64,000 nucleotides of DNA. Source: Halobaculum gomorrense. Lineage in GTDB: Archaea > Halobacteriota > Halobacteria > Halobacteriales > Haloferacaceae. The stretch covers positions 467,145 through 531,144 of the forward strand of contig NZ_FQWV01000002.1 in the NCBI RefSeq assembly GCF_900129775.1. Direction: 5' to 3'. The translations under genes were made by a program, and so were the position numbers. This document shows, piece after piece, positions 50,912 through 59,350 of the stretch (the stretch's first letter is position 1; every line of letters starts with the position of its first letter). The notes below the pieces were generated by a model. That model was given only the letters and a program-made list of their open reading frames with translations. It was not told where the DNA came from and did not search any database.

Positions 50912-52273
50912 ATGGACCTGTTCGGAACCGCCGGCATCCGCGGCGATGTGACTGAGCGCGTCACGCCGGGGCTCGTCCTCGACGTGGCGCGGGCGCTCGG
51001 TGACCACGCCCGCGAGGCCGGTGACCGGGAGTTCGTCGTCGGACGGGACGGTCGCGTCACCGGCCCCGCGCTGGCCGCCGCCGCCGAGGCCGGTCTGGAG
51101 TCGGCGGGCGTGGACGTGCGCCGGATCGGCCAGGTACCGACGCCGGCGCTGGCGTTCGCCTCGCGGGGGCGCCGCGGCGTCATGCTCACCGCCTCGCACA
51201 ACCCCCCGACGGATAACGGCGTCAAGGCGTTCGTCGACGGCGTCGAGTACGGCGAGGCGGTCGAGGCGGCCGTCGAGGAGCGCGTCGCCGCCGGCGGCGC
51301 GCCGACCGACTGGGACGAGTGGGGCGACGGCGCCGACGAGGACGTACTCGGCGCGTATCGCTCGGCCGTCGTCGAGTATGCCCGCGAGTTCGGCGCCGAC
51401 CCGGAAGGCGTCCGCGTCGCCGTCGACTGCGGCAACGGGATGTCCGCGCTCGCGACCCCGCAGGTGTTGCGCGAACTGGGCGCCGACGTGGTGACGCTCA
51501 ACGCCACCGTCGACGGCCACTTCCCCGGTCGCGAGTCGAAGCCGACGCCGGAGTCGCTCGCGGACCTCCGGGCGTTCGTCGCCGACGGGGCCGCCGATTT
51601 CGGGATCGGCCACGACGGCGACTCCGACCGGATCGTCGTCGTCGACGCCGGCGGCGAGGTCGTCCACGAGGACACGGTGCTGGCCGTCCTCGCCGAGCGC
51701 TACGTGGCCGCGAGCGACGCCGGCGATCCCGCCGTCGTGACGACGCCGAACGCCTCGGGCCGCATCGACGAGCGCGTCGAGGCCGCCGGCGGGCGCGTCG
51801 AGCGCGTCGCGCTCGGCTACCTCCACGACGGCATCGCGTCGGCTCGCGAGGCCGGCGGCGACGTAGTCTTCGCGGCCGAGCCGTGGAAGCACGTTCACAC
51901 CGCCTTCGGCGACTGGATCGACGCCGTCGCGAGCGCGGCGGTGTTCACGCGCCTCGTCGCCGACGAGGGGCTCAACGGGCTCCGTGCGCCCGTCACCGAG
52001 CGCCCGTACCGCAAGGTCAGCGTCGCGTGTCCCGACGACGACAAGGCCGCCGCGATGGAGCGGCTCGCGGAGACGCTGCCGGCGGCGTTCCCGACCGCGG
52101 CGGTCAACTCCGAGTACGGGGTTCGCCTCTCGTTCCCCGACGGGTCGTGGACGCTTGTCCGCCCGTCCGGCACCGAGCCGTACGTTCGCGTGTACGCCGA
52201 ACGCGACGAGGTCGACCCGTTCGTCGAGGAGGTCGCCGGCGTCGTTGAGTCGGCGGTGGAAGCTGTCGGGTGA
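50912..52273 (+). CDS. Phosphohexomutase (phosphoglucosamine mutase/phosphomannomutase family)
   Basis: A 453-residue alpha-D-phosphohexomutase. The catalytic serine loop is TASHNPP (about residue 93-99), the Mg2+ loop is HDGDSDRI (about 234), and the C-terminal phosphate-binding loop is RPSGTEPYVRVYAE (about 415). The sugar-specificity loop reads FAAEPWKHVH, not the GGEQSGH or GGEESGH of well-known GlmM/PMM enzymes. The choice between glucosamine, mannose or glucose phosphates therefore stays open. It would supply activated sugars for glycans. The ATG at 50912 starts at the conserved LFGTAGIRG strand. Confidence 0.93.
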   Translation: MDLFGTAGIRGDVTERVTPGLVLDVARALGDHAREAGDREFVVGRDGRVTGPALAAAAEAGLESAGVDVRRIGQVPTPALAFASRGRRGVMLTASHNPPTDNGVKAFVDGVEYGEAVEAAVEERVAAGGAPTDWDEWGDGADEDVLGAYRSAVVEYAREFGADPEGVRVAVDCGNGMSALATPQVLRELGADVVTLNATVDGHFPGRESKPTPESLADLRAFVADGAADFGIGHDGDSDRIVVVDAGGEVVHEDTVLAVLAERYVAASDAGDPAVVTTPNASGRIDERVEAAGGRVERVALGYLHDGIASAREAGGDVVFAAEPWKHVHTAFGDWIDAVASAAVFTRLVADEGLNGLRAPVTERPYRKVSVACPDDDKAAAMERLAETLPAAFPTAAVNSEYGVRLSFPDGSWTLVRPSGTEPYVRVYAERDEVDPFVEEVAGVVESAVEAVG

Positions 52274-52315
52274 CCGTGCTGGCACCGAGTAGCACGCCAT
52301 CGGGACGGATGCGAG

Positions 52316-52325
52316 GATTTTAACC
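52316..52325 (+). promoter_or_regulatory. TATA-like box of the ABC-importer binding-protein gene
   Basis: GATTTTAACC, 29 bases before the ATG at 52349; predicts a leaderless transcript. Confidence 0.5.
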
Positions 52326-52348
52326 CGTCTACCGTCTGTTCTGCCTCT

Positions 52349-53500
52349 ATGGACACAGACCGGTTCGACAGGCGGAAGTTCGTGAAGGGCGTCGGCGCGG
52401 CCGGACTGATCGGCCTCGCGGGCTGTACCGGCGGTCCCGAGTCCGGCGGTTCTAGCGGCAACTCCGGCGGCTCGGGCGGCGACTCGGACTCCGATTCTGA
52501 GGAGACGCAGACCCAGACGCAAGCGTCCGGTTCCGACACGACGTACGTCGGCATGGTGTACGCGACCGGCGGGCTGGGCGACGGCTCGTTCAACGACCAG
52601 GCCCAGACCGGGATCCAGCGGGCCGCAGAGGAGTTCGACCTCTCGTACGACGAGTCCGAGCCCGACTCGGTGTCGCAGTTCAGCACGTACCAGACCCAGT
52701 ACGCGCAGTCGACCGACCCGAACTACGACCTCGTCTCCTGTATCGGCTTCCTGCAGGCGGACGCGCTCTCTCAGACCGCGCCCGACTACCCCGACCAGAA
52801 CTTCATGATCGTCGACAGCGTCGTCGACGCGCCTAACGTCCGCTCGTACACGTTCAAAGAGCACGAGGGGTCGTACCTCGTCGGGCAGCTCGCCGGGCTG
52901 CTCACCACGCAGTCGTTCTCCGCCGGTGGGTCGTCGACCCAGAGCGACTCGACGAACGTCGGCTTCGTCGGCGGCGTCGAGGGGTCGCTAATCAAGAAGT
53001 TCGAGGCGGGGTACATCGCTGGCGTGAAGGCCGCGAGCGACGATGTCGACGTGCAGTCGACGTACACCGGCTCGTTCTCCGACCCCTCGGCCGGCAAGGA
53101 GGCCGCGCTGCAGATGTACAGCTCGGGCGCCGATATCGTCTATCACGCGGCCGGAAACACCGGCGTCGGCGTCTTCCAGGCCGCCCGCGAGGAGGGCAGG
53201 TTCGCCATCGGCGTCGACCGCGACCAGTCGGTCACGACCGACTACCAGGACGTCATTCTCGCGTCGATGGTCAAGCGCGTCGACACCGCGGTGTACAACG
53301 CCGCGAAGGCGATCGTGAACGACAGCTTCGAGGGCGGTACCGCCACGACCCTCGGTCTCGCCGAAGAGGGCGTCGACATCGTCTACGGGACCGAACTGGG
53401 CGATCAGATCCCCGAGGACGTGAAGTCGCAGATCGCCAGCGCCCGCCAGGCGATCATCGACGGCGACGTGTCGGTTCCGACGGAACCGAGCAACGTTTGA
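52349..53500 (+). CDS. BMP-family nucleoside-binding lipoprotein of an ABC importer
   Basis: A 383-residue exported lipoprotein. The twin-arginine signal FDRRKFVKG and lipobox LAGC place the lipid anchor at C26. A Ser/Gly/Glu-rich linker follows to about residue 62. The mature domain is the BMP/PnrA fold: VGMVYATGGLGDGSFNDQAQTGI, a DLVSCIGFLQADAL segment, FKEHEGSYLVGQLAGL, GFVGGVEGSLIKKFEAGYIAGVKAA, and HAAGNTGVGVFQAAREEG with GVDRDQS. Characterised relatives (PnrA, and the Nup/Rns systems) bind purine or pyrimidine nucleosides. It is followed by the ATPase and two permeases. Confidence 0.92.
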   Translation: MDTDRFDRRKFVKGVGAAGLIGLAGCTGGPESGGSSGNSGGSGGDSDSDSEETQTQTQASGSDTTYVGMVYATGGLGDGSFNDQAQTGIQRAAEEFDLSYDESEPDSVSQFSTYQTQYAQSTDPNYDLVSCIGFLQADALSQTAPDYPDQNFMIVDSVVDAPNVRSYTFKEHEGSYLVGQLAGLLTTQSFSAGGSSTQSDSTNVGFVGGVEGSLIKKFEAGYIAGVKAASDDVDVQSTYTGSFSDPSAGKEAALQMYSSGADIVYHAAGNTGVGVFQAAREEGRFAIGVDRDQSVTTDYQDVILASMVKRVDTAVYNAAKAIVNDSFEGGTATTLGLAEEGVDIVYGTELGDQIPEDVKSQIASARQAIIDGDVSVPTEPSNV

Positions 53501-53595
53501 GCCGGCGACCGCACGCGTCGACCGACCGGCGTTTCGATCCCCGAGACCACTTGATCGACTGCCACTCGGCCTGACGCCCCAGTTTTCTGAGTCGT

Positions 53596-53610
53596 CGTTT
53601 CGACGAAACG
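53596..53610. promoter_or_regulatory. Perfect palindrome next to the TATA box of the ABC ATPase gene
   Basis: CGTTTCG-A-CGAAACG is a perfect 7-1-7 palindrome ending four bases before the TATA-like GTTTATG (53615-53621), which is about 30 bases from the ATG at 53648. A protein bound here would contact or block TFB and TBP. The ATPase-permease genes therefore seem to have their own regulated promoter, separate from the binding-protein gene. Confidence 0.6.
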
Positions 53611-53647
53611 CGCCGTTTATGCCGTCCCCGCCGAAACACCCGCCGAC

Positions 53648-55351
53648 ATGACGGAGGCCGTCCGCCTCGACTCGATCACGAAGCGCTTCCCCGGCGTCGT
53701 CGCCAACGACGACGTCACGCTCTCGGTCGAGCGGGGGACGGTCCACGCCCTCCTCGGCGAGAACGGCGCGGGCAAGACAACCCTGATGAACGTTCTCTAC
53801 GGGCTGTACGAGCCCACGGCGGGCGACGTGTACGTCGACGGGGACGGCCTGACGTACGAGGGCGGCGAGGAGCCGGACGGCGACGGCGACAGCGACGGAC
53901 TCCCACGGATCGCGGAAGCCCCCCAGCGGTTCGACTCCCCCCGAGACGCCATCGACGCCGGGGTCGGGATGATCCACCAGCACTTCATGCTGGTCGACCC
54001 CATGACCGTCGCCGAGAACATCACGCTGGGCAACGAGCCGCGCAAGTGGGGCGGGCTGGCCGTCGACCGCGAGGCGGCCCGCGAGGCCGTGCTCGATCTC
54101 TCCGAGCGCTACGGCTTCGACGTGGAGCCGGACGCGACCATCGAGGATGTCGGCGTCGGCGTCCAGCAGCGCGTCGAGATCCTGAAGGCGCTGTACCGCG
54201 GGGCGGAGATCCTCGTCCTCGACGAGCCGACGGCCGTACTCACACCGCAAGAGGTCGACGACCTGTTCGAGGTGCTCGACGAACTGACCGACGCCGGCAA
54301 GACGATCATCTTCATCACGCACAAGCTGGGCGAGGCGCTGGAGGCGGCCGACGAGGTGACCGTGCTGCGCGACGGGCGCAACGTCGGCAGCGTCGAAACG
54401 GTCGGCACGACCCGCGAGGAGTTGGCGGAGCTGATGGTCGGGCGCGAGGTGATGCTGGAGACGGAGACACCGCCAGCGACCCCGGGGTCGGCGAGCTTGG
54501 TCATCGACGGCGTCACCGCCCGCGACGACCGCGGTGTAGTCGCCGTCGACGATGTCTCCTTCGCCGTCCGCGAGGGCGAGGTGTTCGGCATCGCGGGCGT
54601 CGACGGCAACGGCCAGTCGGAGCTGGTCGAGGTCGTCACCGGCCTGCACAGGCCTGCGGCGGGGCGCGTCGAACTCGACGGCCGCGACGTGACGGACGCC
54701 TCCCGGCGGGAGCGCACTCGCGCGGGGATGGCGTACATCCCGGAGGACCGCCAGGAGCGCGGGCTGGTGATGGACTTCGACCTCACCGAGAACGGCGTGC
54801 TCGGCTCCCAGCACGACGCCCCCTTCGCCGAGCGCGGCCGACTCGACTGGGAGCGCGCCGAGGACCGCGCGAGGGAGATCGTCGACGAGTACGACGTTCG
54901 CCCCCCAGACGCCGCCGCCGACGCGAAGTCGCTGTCGGGCGGCAACCAGCAGAAGTTCATCGTCGGCCGGGAGTTCGCGCGCGACCCGTCCTGTCTGGTC
55001 GCCTCCCACCCGACCCGCGGCGTCGACATCGGCTCGACGGAGTTCATCCACGACCGACTCGTCGACCTGCGCGACGAGGGGCGCGCGGTCCTGCTCGTCT
55101 CCTCGAAGCTCGACGAGGTCCGCGGGCTGTCCGACCGGCTCGCGGTGATGTACCGCGGCCGGGTCGTCGGCGTGGTCGACCCCGACGAGGTGACCGAGGA
55201 ACAGCTCGGGCTCATGATGGCCGGCGAGCGTCCAGATCCGCTCCCGCGGGCCGAGCGCGTCGGCGACGCCGCCGACACGGACGACCGCAAACGAGTCCGC
55301 TCTGGGGTAGCGTCCGGCGAGGACGCCGATGCGGAGGCGACAGATGACTGA
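53648..55351 (+). CDS. ABC importer ATPase, double-domain (nucleoside type)
   Basis: A 567-residue cytosolic protein with two ABC domains, like RbsA and NupA. Domain one has Walker A GENGAGKTT (residues 37-45), a GVGVQQRVEILKAL signature region and Walker B ILVLDEPTAVLTP. Domain two has a degenerate Walker A (GVDGNGQSE), the signature LSGGNQQKF (about 429) and a Walker B region LVASHPTRGVDIG. The asymmetry is normal for this family. An acidic insertion at residues 68-95 is a halophilic feature. It powers import with the two permeases, whose genes overlap end to end. Confidence 0.93.
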   Translation: MTEAVRLDSITKRFPGVVANDDVTLSVERGTVHALLGENGAGKTTLMNVLYGLYEPTAGDVYVDGDGLTYEGGEEPDGDGDSDGLPRIAEAPQRFDSPRDAIDAGVGMIHQHFMLVDPMTVAENITLGNEPRKWGGLAVDREAAREAVLDLSERYGFDVEPDATIEDVGVGVQQRVEILKALYRGAEILVLDEPTAVLTPQEVDDLFEVLDELTDAGKTIIFITHKLGEALEAADEVTVLRDGRNVGSVETVGTTREELAELMVGREVMLETETPPATPGSASLVIDGVTARDDRGVVAVDDVSFAVREGEVFGIAGVDGNGQSELVEVVTGLHRPAAGRVELDGRDVTDASRRERTRAGMAYIPEDRQERGLVMDFDLTENGVLGSQHDAPFAERGRLDWERAEDRAREIVDEYDVRPPDAAADAKSLSGGNQQKFIVGREFARDPSCLVASHPTRGVDIGSTEFIHDRLVDLRDEGRAVLLVSSKLDEVRGLSDRLAVMYRGRVVGVVDPDEVTEEQLGLMMAGERPDPLPRAERVGDAADTDDRKRVRSGVASGEDADAEATDD

Positions 55352-56630
55352 CGACGACGCCGGCGCCGGCGGCCCCCTCGACGACGGCGACGCCGGATCG
55401 TCGGCGCCGTCGGTCCGCGACCGCGCGTTCGACGCGCTCGACCGGCTCGTCGCCGCCAGCGCGACCGAGCGGCTGCTCATCTCGGGGTCGGCGCTGCTGC
55501 TGTCGATCGCCATCGGCTTCCTGCTCATCCTGGCGGCGGGCCGGATGACCTCCTGTGGGTCGGCGGCGTACTCGCTGCTTGGGGTCGGATTCTGTTACGA
55601 CCCGTTCCTCGTGTACGACAGCCTGTTCCTCGGCGCGTTCGGGGACTTCCTCGCGAACCCGCTCAACGGCCAGTTCGCAACCACCGTCTCCGAGACGACG
55701 GTGCTCGTGTTCACGGGCATCGCGGTCGCGGTGGCGTTCAAGGCCGGCGTGTTCAACATCGGCGGGCAGGGGCAGCTCGTGTTCGGCGCGCTCGCCAGCG
55801 CGCTCGTCGTGTACGGCGTCTCGGGCGCGGTCTCGGGATTGGTCGGCACGCTCGTGCTCGTCTCGGTCGGGCTCGCGACGGGCGCGTTCGTCGGCGGGAT
55901 CTGGGGCGCAATTCCGGGCGCGCTGAAGGCGTACGCCGATGCTAACGAGGTGATCACGACGATCATGCTCAACTTCGTCGCCACCTCCTTCGCGCTGTAT
56001 CTCGCCTCCGGCCCGTTCAAGGACCCCGAGAGCTTCGCGAACCAGACCCGCACGCTTCCGGAGTTCGCGCTGTTCCCGCAGCCGCTGTTCCCCGGACGCA
56101 CCGACGCCTCGCTGCTCGCGCTGGCGCTGGCGATCACGGTCGCCGTCGGGATCGCGTACCTGCTGCGCGGCACCTCCTTCGGCTACGACGTGCGCACGAG
56201 CGGGATCCAGCCGGAGGCGGCCGAGTACGGCGGCGTCGACGCCGCGCGAACGGTCGTCGCCTCGATGGCGCTGTCGGGCGCGCTCGCGGGTCTCGGCGGC
56301 GCTGTGTACGTCTTCACCATCGCGGGCAACTTCCAGACCGGCGTCCCGGACTACGGCTTCGACGGCATCACCGTCTCGATCCTCGCGGGCAACAACCCCG
56401 TCGCCGCGATCGCCGCGGCGCTGCTGTTCGGCGTGCTGAAGTCCGGGTCGATCGTCGTCGACGTGGGCACGGACGTGCCGCCAGAACTCGTCGGCGTCCT
56501 CCGCGGGCTCATCGTGCTGTTCGTGGCGATGCCGGAGTTCTTCCGGATGATCGGCGAGCGCGTCGACGTGCGCGACCGCCTCGGGGGCAGTCGCGACGCC
56601 GTCGCGACCGACGGGGGTGAGGAGGCGTGA
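55344..56630 (+). CDS. ABC importer permease, first subunit (nucleoside type)
   Basis: A 428-residue permease of the BPD_transp_2 (LivH/RbsC/NupB) family. After a 45-residue acidic cytoplasmic N-terminus there are eight to ten TM helices. Family wording includes AFKAGVFNIGGQGQLVFGA near residue 135, ALKAYADANEVITTIMLNFVATSFALYL near 192, and the cytoplasmic coupling loop GTSFGYDVRTSGIQPEAAEYGGVDAAR near 277. It begins inside the last codons of the ATPase gene and overlaps the next permease, so the set is translationally coupled. The ATG at 55344 (MTDDDAG) is chosen over an earlier in-frame one. Confidence 0.92.
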   Translation: MTDDDAGAGGPLDDGDAGSSAPSVRDRAFDALDRLVAASATERLLISGSALLLSIAIGFLLILAAGRMTSCGSAAYSLLGVGFCYDPFLVYDSLFLGAFGDFLANPLNGQFATTVSETTVLVFTGIAVAVAFKAGVFNIGGQGQLVFGALASALVVYGVSGAVSGLVGTLVLVSVGLATGAFVGGIWGAIPGALKAYADANEVITTIMLNFVATSFALYLASGPFKDPESFANQTRTLPEFALFPQPLFPGRTDASLLALALAITVAVGIAYLLRGTSFGYDVRTSGIQPEAAEYGGVDAARTVVASMALSGALAGLGGAVYVFTIAGNFQTGVPDYGFDGITVSILAGNNPVAAIAAALLFGVLKSGSIVVDVGTDVPPELVGVLRGLIVLFVAMPEFFRMIGERVDVRDRLGGSRDAVATDGGEEA

Positions 56631-57739
56631 GCGCGACCGCCGCGGTCTCGGATCTCGGAACTCGGGCGCGACTCGCCGTGGCGGGAGCGGCGGCGCTTTT
56701 CCTGTCAGCGGGCGCGCTCGCGCTCACGGGGTCGACGGACGTGTTGCTCGCGGTGCTCGCGCTGCTGTTCGAGAAGTCGACGCTGGCGGCCGCGCTGCGC
56801 TTGTCCGTCCCCATCGCCTTTGCGGCGCTGGGCGGGATCTTCGCCGAAAAGTCCGGCGTCATCAACATCGGCCTGGAGGGGCTACTCATCGTCTCGGCGT
56901 TCGGCGGCGTCTACGTCACCTCGATCACGGGCTCGGTGTGGCTCGGTCTCCTCGGCGGCGTCGCCGTCTCGACGCTGCTGGCGCTGCTGTTCGCGATCGT
57001 CTGCATCGAGTTCCGCGCCGACCAGATCATCGCGGGGCTGGCCATCTGGCTCATCGCGCTCGGGCTGGCCCCGTTCGCCTCGACGGTCGTCTTCGGGTCG
57101 ACGAACGCCAGTGCCGGAACGACGTTCCCCAGCATTGGCCGACTGCTCGCGAACAGCGGGCTGCCGGTCGTCTCGACTGCGGGCGTCGCGGCGCTGGACG
57201 CGCTGGCCGGGGTCCCCTTCTTCGGCGCGCTGTTCGAGGCCTCGCCGATGGTGTACCTGATGTTCGTCGCCGTCGGCGCCTCGTGGTGGACGCTCAATCG
57301 TACCTCCTTCGGCCGCTGGGTGCACGCCTCCGGCGAGAACCCCAAGGCGCTCGACACCGCCGGGGTGCGCGTCTCTCGCGTGCGCTATGCGGCGGTGCTG
57401 CTGTCGGGCGTGCTCGCGGGCGTCGGCGGCGCGGCGCTGTCGCTGTCGCTCGGGCAGTTCGTCGGCAACGGCCCGACGATGGTCAACGGGAAGGGGTTCA
57501 TCGCCATCGTGACGTACCTGCTGGGCAACTACAACCCGGTCGGCGCGCTGCTGTCGACGCTGCTGTTCGCGGGGCTGGACGCGCTCCAGCTGTCGCTGCA
57601 GGGGCAGAACGTGCTCGCGATCCCGCGACCGCTCGTGCGGACCATCCCGTACGTCTCGGTCATCGTCGTGCTCGCGCTGTTCGGCAAGACGCGACTGCCG
57701 GAGGCTGCCGGCGAGCACTACGAGTCGGGCGAGGAGTAG
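56627..57739 (+). CDS. ABC importer permease, second subunit (nucleoside type)
   Basis: A 370-residue BPD_transp_2 permease starting at a GTG that overlaps the previous stop. Eight or more TM helices; family hallmarks are GIFAEKSGVINIGLEGLLIVSAFGGVY near residue 67, FRADQIIAGLAIWLIALGL near 128, and the coupling loop RTSFGRWVHASGENPKALDTAGVRVSRVRY near 226. It pairs with the larger permease to form the channel. The final AGEHYESGEE tail is acidic. The importer unit ends here, with a G+C-rich hairpin region following. Confidence 0.92.
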   Translation: MSATAAVSDLGTRARLAVAGAAALFLSAGALALTGSTDVLLAVLALLFEKSTLAAALRLSVPIAFAALGGIFAEKSGVINIGLEGLLIVSAFGGVYVTSITGSVWLGLLGGVAVSTLLALLFAIVCIEFRADQIIAGLAIWLIALGLAPFASTVVFGSTNASAGTTFPSIGRLLANSGLPVVSTAGVAALDALAGVPFFGALFEASPMVYLMFVAVGASWWTLNRTSFGRWVHASGENPKALDTAGVRVSRVRYAAVLLSGVLAGVGGAALSLSLGQFVGNGPTMVNGKGFIAIVTYLLGNYNPVGALLSTLLFAGLDALQLSLQGQNVLAIPRPLVRTIPYVSVIVVLALFGKTRLPEAAGEHYESGEE

Positions 57740-57943
57740 GATCGAGGCCTGGTCACGCTCGACCGCACACGCTAGTGGGTGGCGGCACACAGACCTCGCC
57801 GCCGTCGGCCGGGGCCTCACTCCGTTCGCGCCTCGCACCGCTCCACGGCTCGCTCCGCTCGCCGTTCGCTTGTCGCGGTCTCGCTTCGCTCGACCGCGCA
57901 CGGAACGGCTGGCTTTTTGACCGCCCGCGAGTGACCTACGGCA
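57740..57943. other. Low-complexity CGCTCCGCTCG-rich intergenic region with a terminator-like hairpin
   Basis: No gene is visible. The stretch 57815-57900 is built of variants of CTCGCTCCGCTCG/CGTTCGCGCC. It ends in a perfect CGCGGTC/GACCGCG stem (57874-57880 and 57892-57898), which may help stop importer transcription. GCTTTTTGACC near 57911-57921 supplies a TATA-like box for the next gene. Confidence 0.5.
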
Positions 57944-59314
57944 ATGACCACCCACGAGCCCGACATTGTCGTCGTCGGTGCGGGGACGGCCGGCTGTTAT
58001 GCGGCCGCGACGGCCGCCGAGGCAGGCCTCGACGCCGTCGTCGTCGAACGGAAAACCGAGCAGGAAGCGGGTCACATCGCCTGCGGCGACGCGCTGAAAG
58101 GCGCGGACGCGTTCCCCGAGGCGATCCCGAAATCGGAGATCGAGACGGCGTTCACGAACACCGGCGTCGACCACGGACGCTTCGAGATCCCCAGCCACGA
58201 CACGGTGCTGGAGATCCCGATCCCCGGCGAACTCGCCGTCATCGACCGCTGGGAGTACGGCCGGCAGATCATCGCGGGCGCCGAGCGCCGCGGCGTCGAC
58301 TTCCACTACGACACCGTCGTCCAAGACGTGAGACAGGCCGACGACGGCCGCGTCACAGGCGTCCGCGCCAAGCGGAACGGCGAGGTCGTCGAGTACGACG
58401 CCGACGTGACCATCGACGCCGCGGGCTCGCTGTCGATCCTCCAGGACAAGGCGGACCTCGCGGACGCGACGTTCGACACGAACGTCTCGTTCTCGCAGTT
58501 CTGCTCGGCGTACCGGGAGGTCGTCGAGGTGCCCGAGCCGGTCGACTACGACGACGCGCTCGTGTTCAAGCCGACCAAGCGCGCGGCGGGCTACCTCTGG
58601 TACTTCCCGCGCACCGACACCGAGATCAACGCGGGGCTGGGGTTCCAAATGAACGAGGAGCCGATGAAACTCGTCGAGGATCTCAAACAGGACATGCGGT
58701 CGCGTCCCGAGTTCAAGGGTGCGGAGGTGACCGACAAGCTCGGCGCCGCCCTCCCCACCCGCCGTCCGTACGACTCGGCGGTCGCGCCGGGATTCATCGC
58801 CGTGGGCGACGCTGCGGGTCACGTCAACCCCACCACCGGCGGCGGCATCGCGGGCGCCGCCTACGCCGGGAAGTACGCCGCCGAGCAGGCCGTCCGTGCC
58901 ATCGACGCCGGCGACGTGAGCGAGGAGGCGCTGTGGCACTACAACGAGCGGGTCATGAGCCACTTCGGCGGGCGCTACGCCGCCCTCGACGTGTACAACA
59001 TCCTCTCGACGGCCGTCGACGTGGACGAGCTGATGGGCCTGCTCGCATCGCTGCCGGGCGAGAGCCTCGCGGAGGCGCTGTACGAGGGGAGCGCGTCGGT
59101 GAAGCCCCGGCTCGTGCTCGAAGTGATCAAGGACAGCTACGGCCACTGGAGCCAGATCTGGGAGTTCTACAAGACGAAGCGCGCCGCGGACGACCTGATG
59201 GACCACTACGGACGCTACCCGTCTCGTCCGGGTGCGTTCGAGGCGTGGCGCGACGAGCGCGACCGGCTGATGGAGCCGGTGTACGACGTGACCGGCGCGG
59301 ACCCGAAGTACTAG
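57944..59314 (+). CDS. Geranylgeranyl reductase-family flavoprotein
   Basis: A 456-residue FAD-dependent enzyme. The dinucleotide-binding loop VVGAGTAGCYAAATAAEAGLD (residues 11-16 GAGTAG) opens the protein. The family signature AVGDAAGHVNPTTGGGIAGAAYAGK lies near residue 287, and the C-terminus is helical. In archaea such enzymes saturate the geranylgeranyl chains of membrane lipids or of menaquinone. ACGDALKG near residue 47 carries a cysteine seen in many family members. Substrate identity (lipid or quinone) is open. The start is supported by the TATA-like box 28 bases upstream. Confidence 0.92.
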   Translation: MTTHEPDIVVVGAGTAGCYAAATAAEAGLDAVVVERKTEQEAGHIACGDALKGADAFPEAIPKSEIETAFTNTGVDHGRFEIPSHDTVLEIPIPGELAVIDRWEYGRQIIAGAERRGVDFHYDTVVQDVRQADDGRVTGVRAKRNGEVVEYDADVTIDAAGSLSILQDKADLADATFDTNVSFSQFCSAYREVVEVPEPVDYDDALVFKPTKRAAGYLWYFPRTDTEINAGLGFQMNEEPMKLVEDLKQDMRSRPEFKGAEVTDKLGAALPTRRPYDSAVAPGFIAVGDAAGHVNPTTGGGIAGAAYAGKYAAEQAVRAIDAGDVSEEALWHYNERVMSHFGGRYAALDVYNILSTAVDVDELMGLLASLPGESLAEALYEGSASVKPRLVLEVIKDSYGHWSQIWEFYKTKRAADDLMDHYGRYPSRPGAFEAWRDERDRLMEPVYDVTGADPKY

Positions 59315-59350
59315 ATCCGCCGTCTGCTCGGTGCTCGCCTCGCGCCCCGA

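Noticed and set aside
52276..52295. GTGCT-N10-AGCAC inverted repeat upstream of the BMP lipoprotein gene
   Set aside because: Five-bp arms directly after a stop codon; expected by chance at this frequency.
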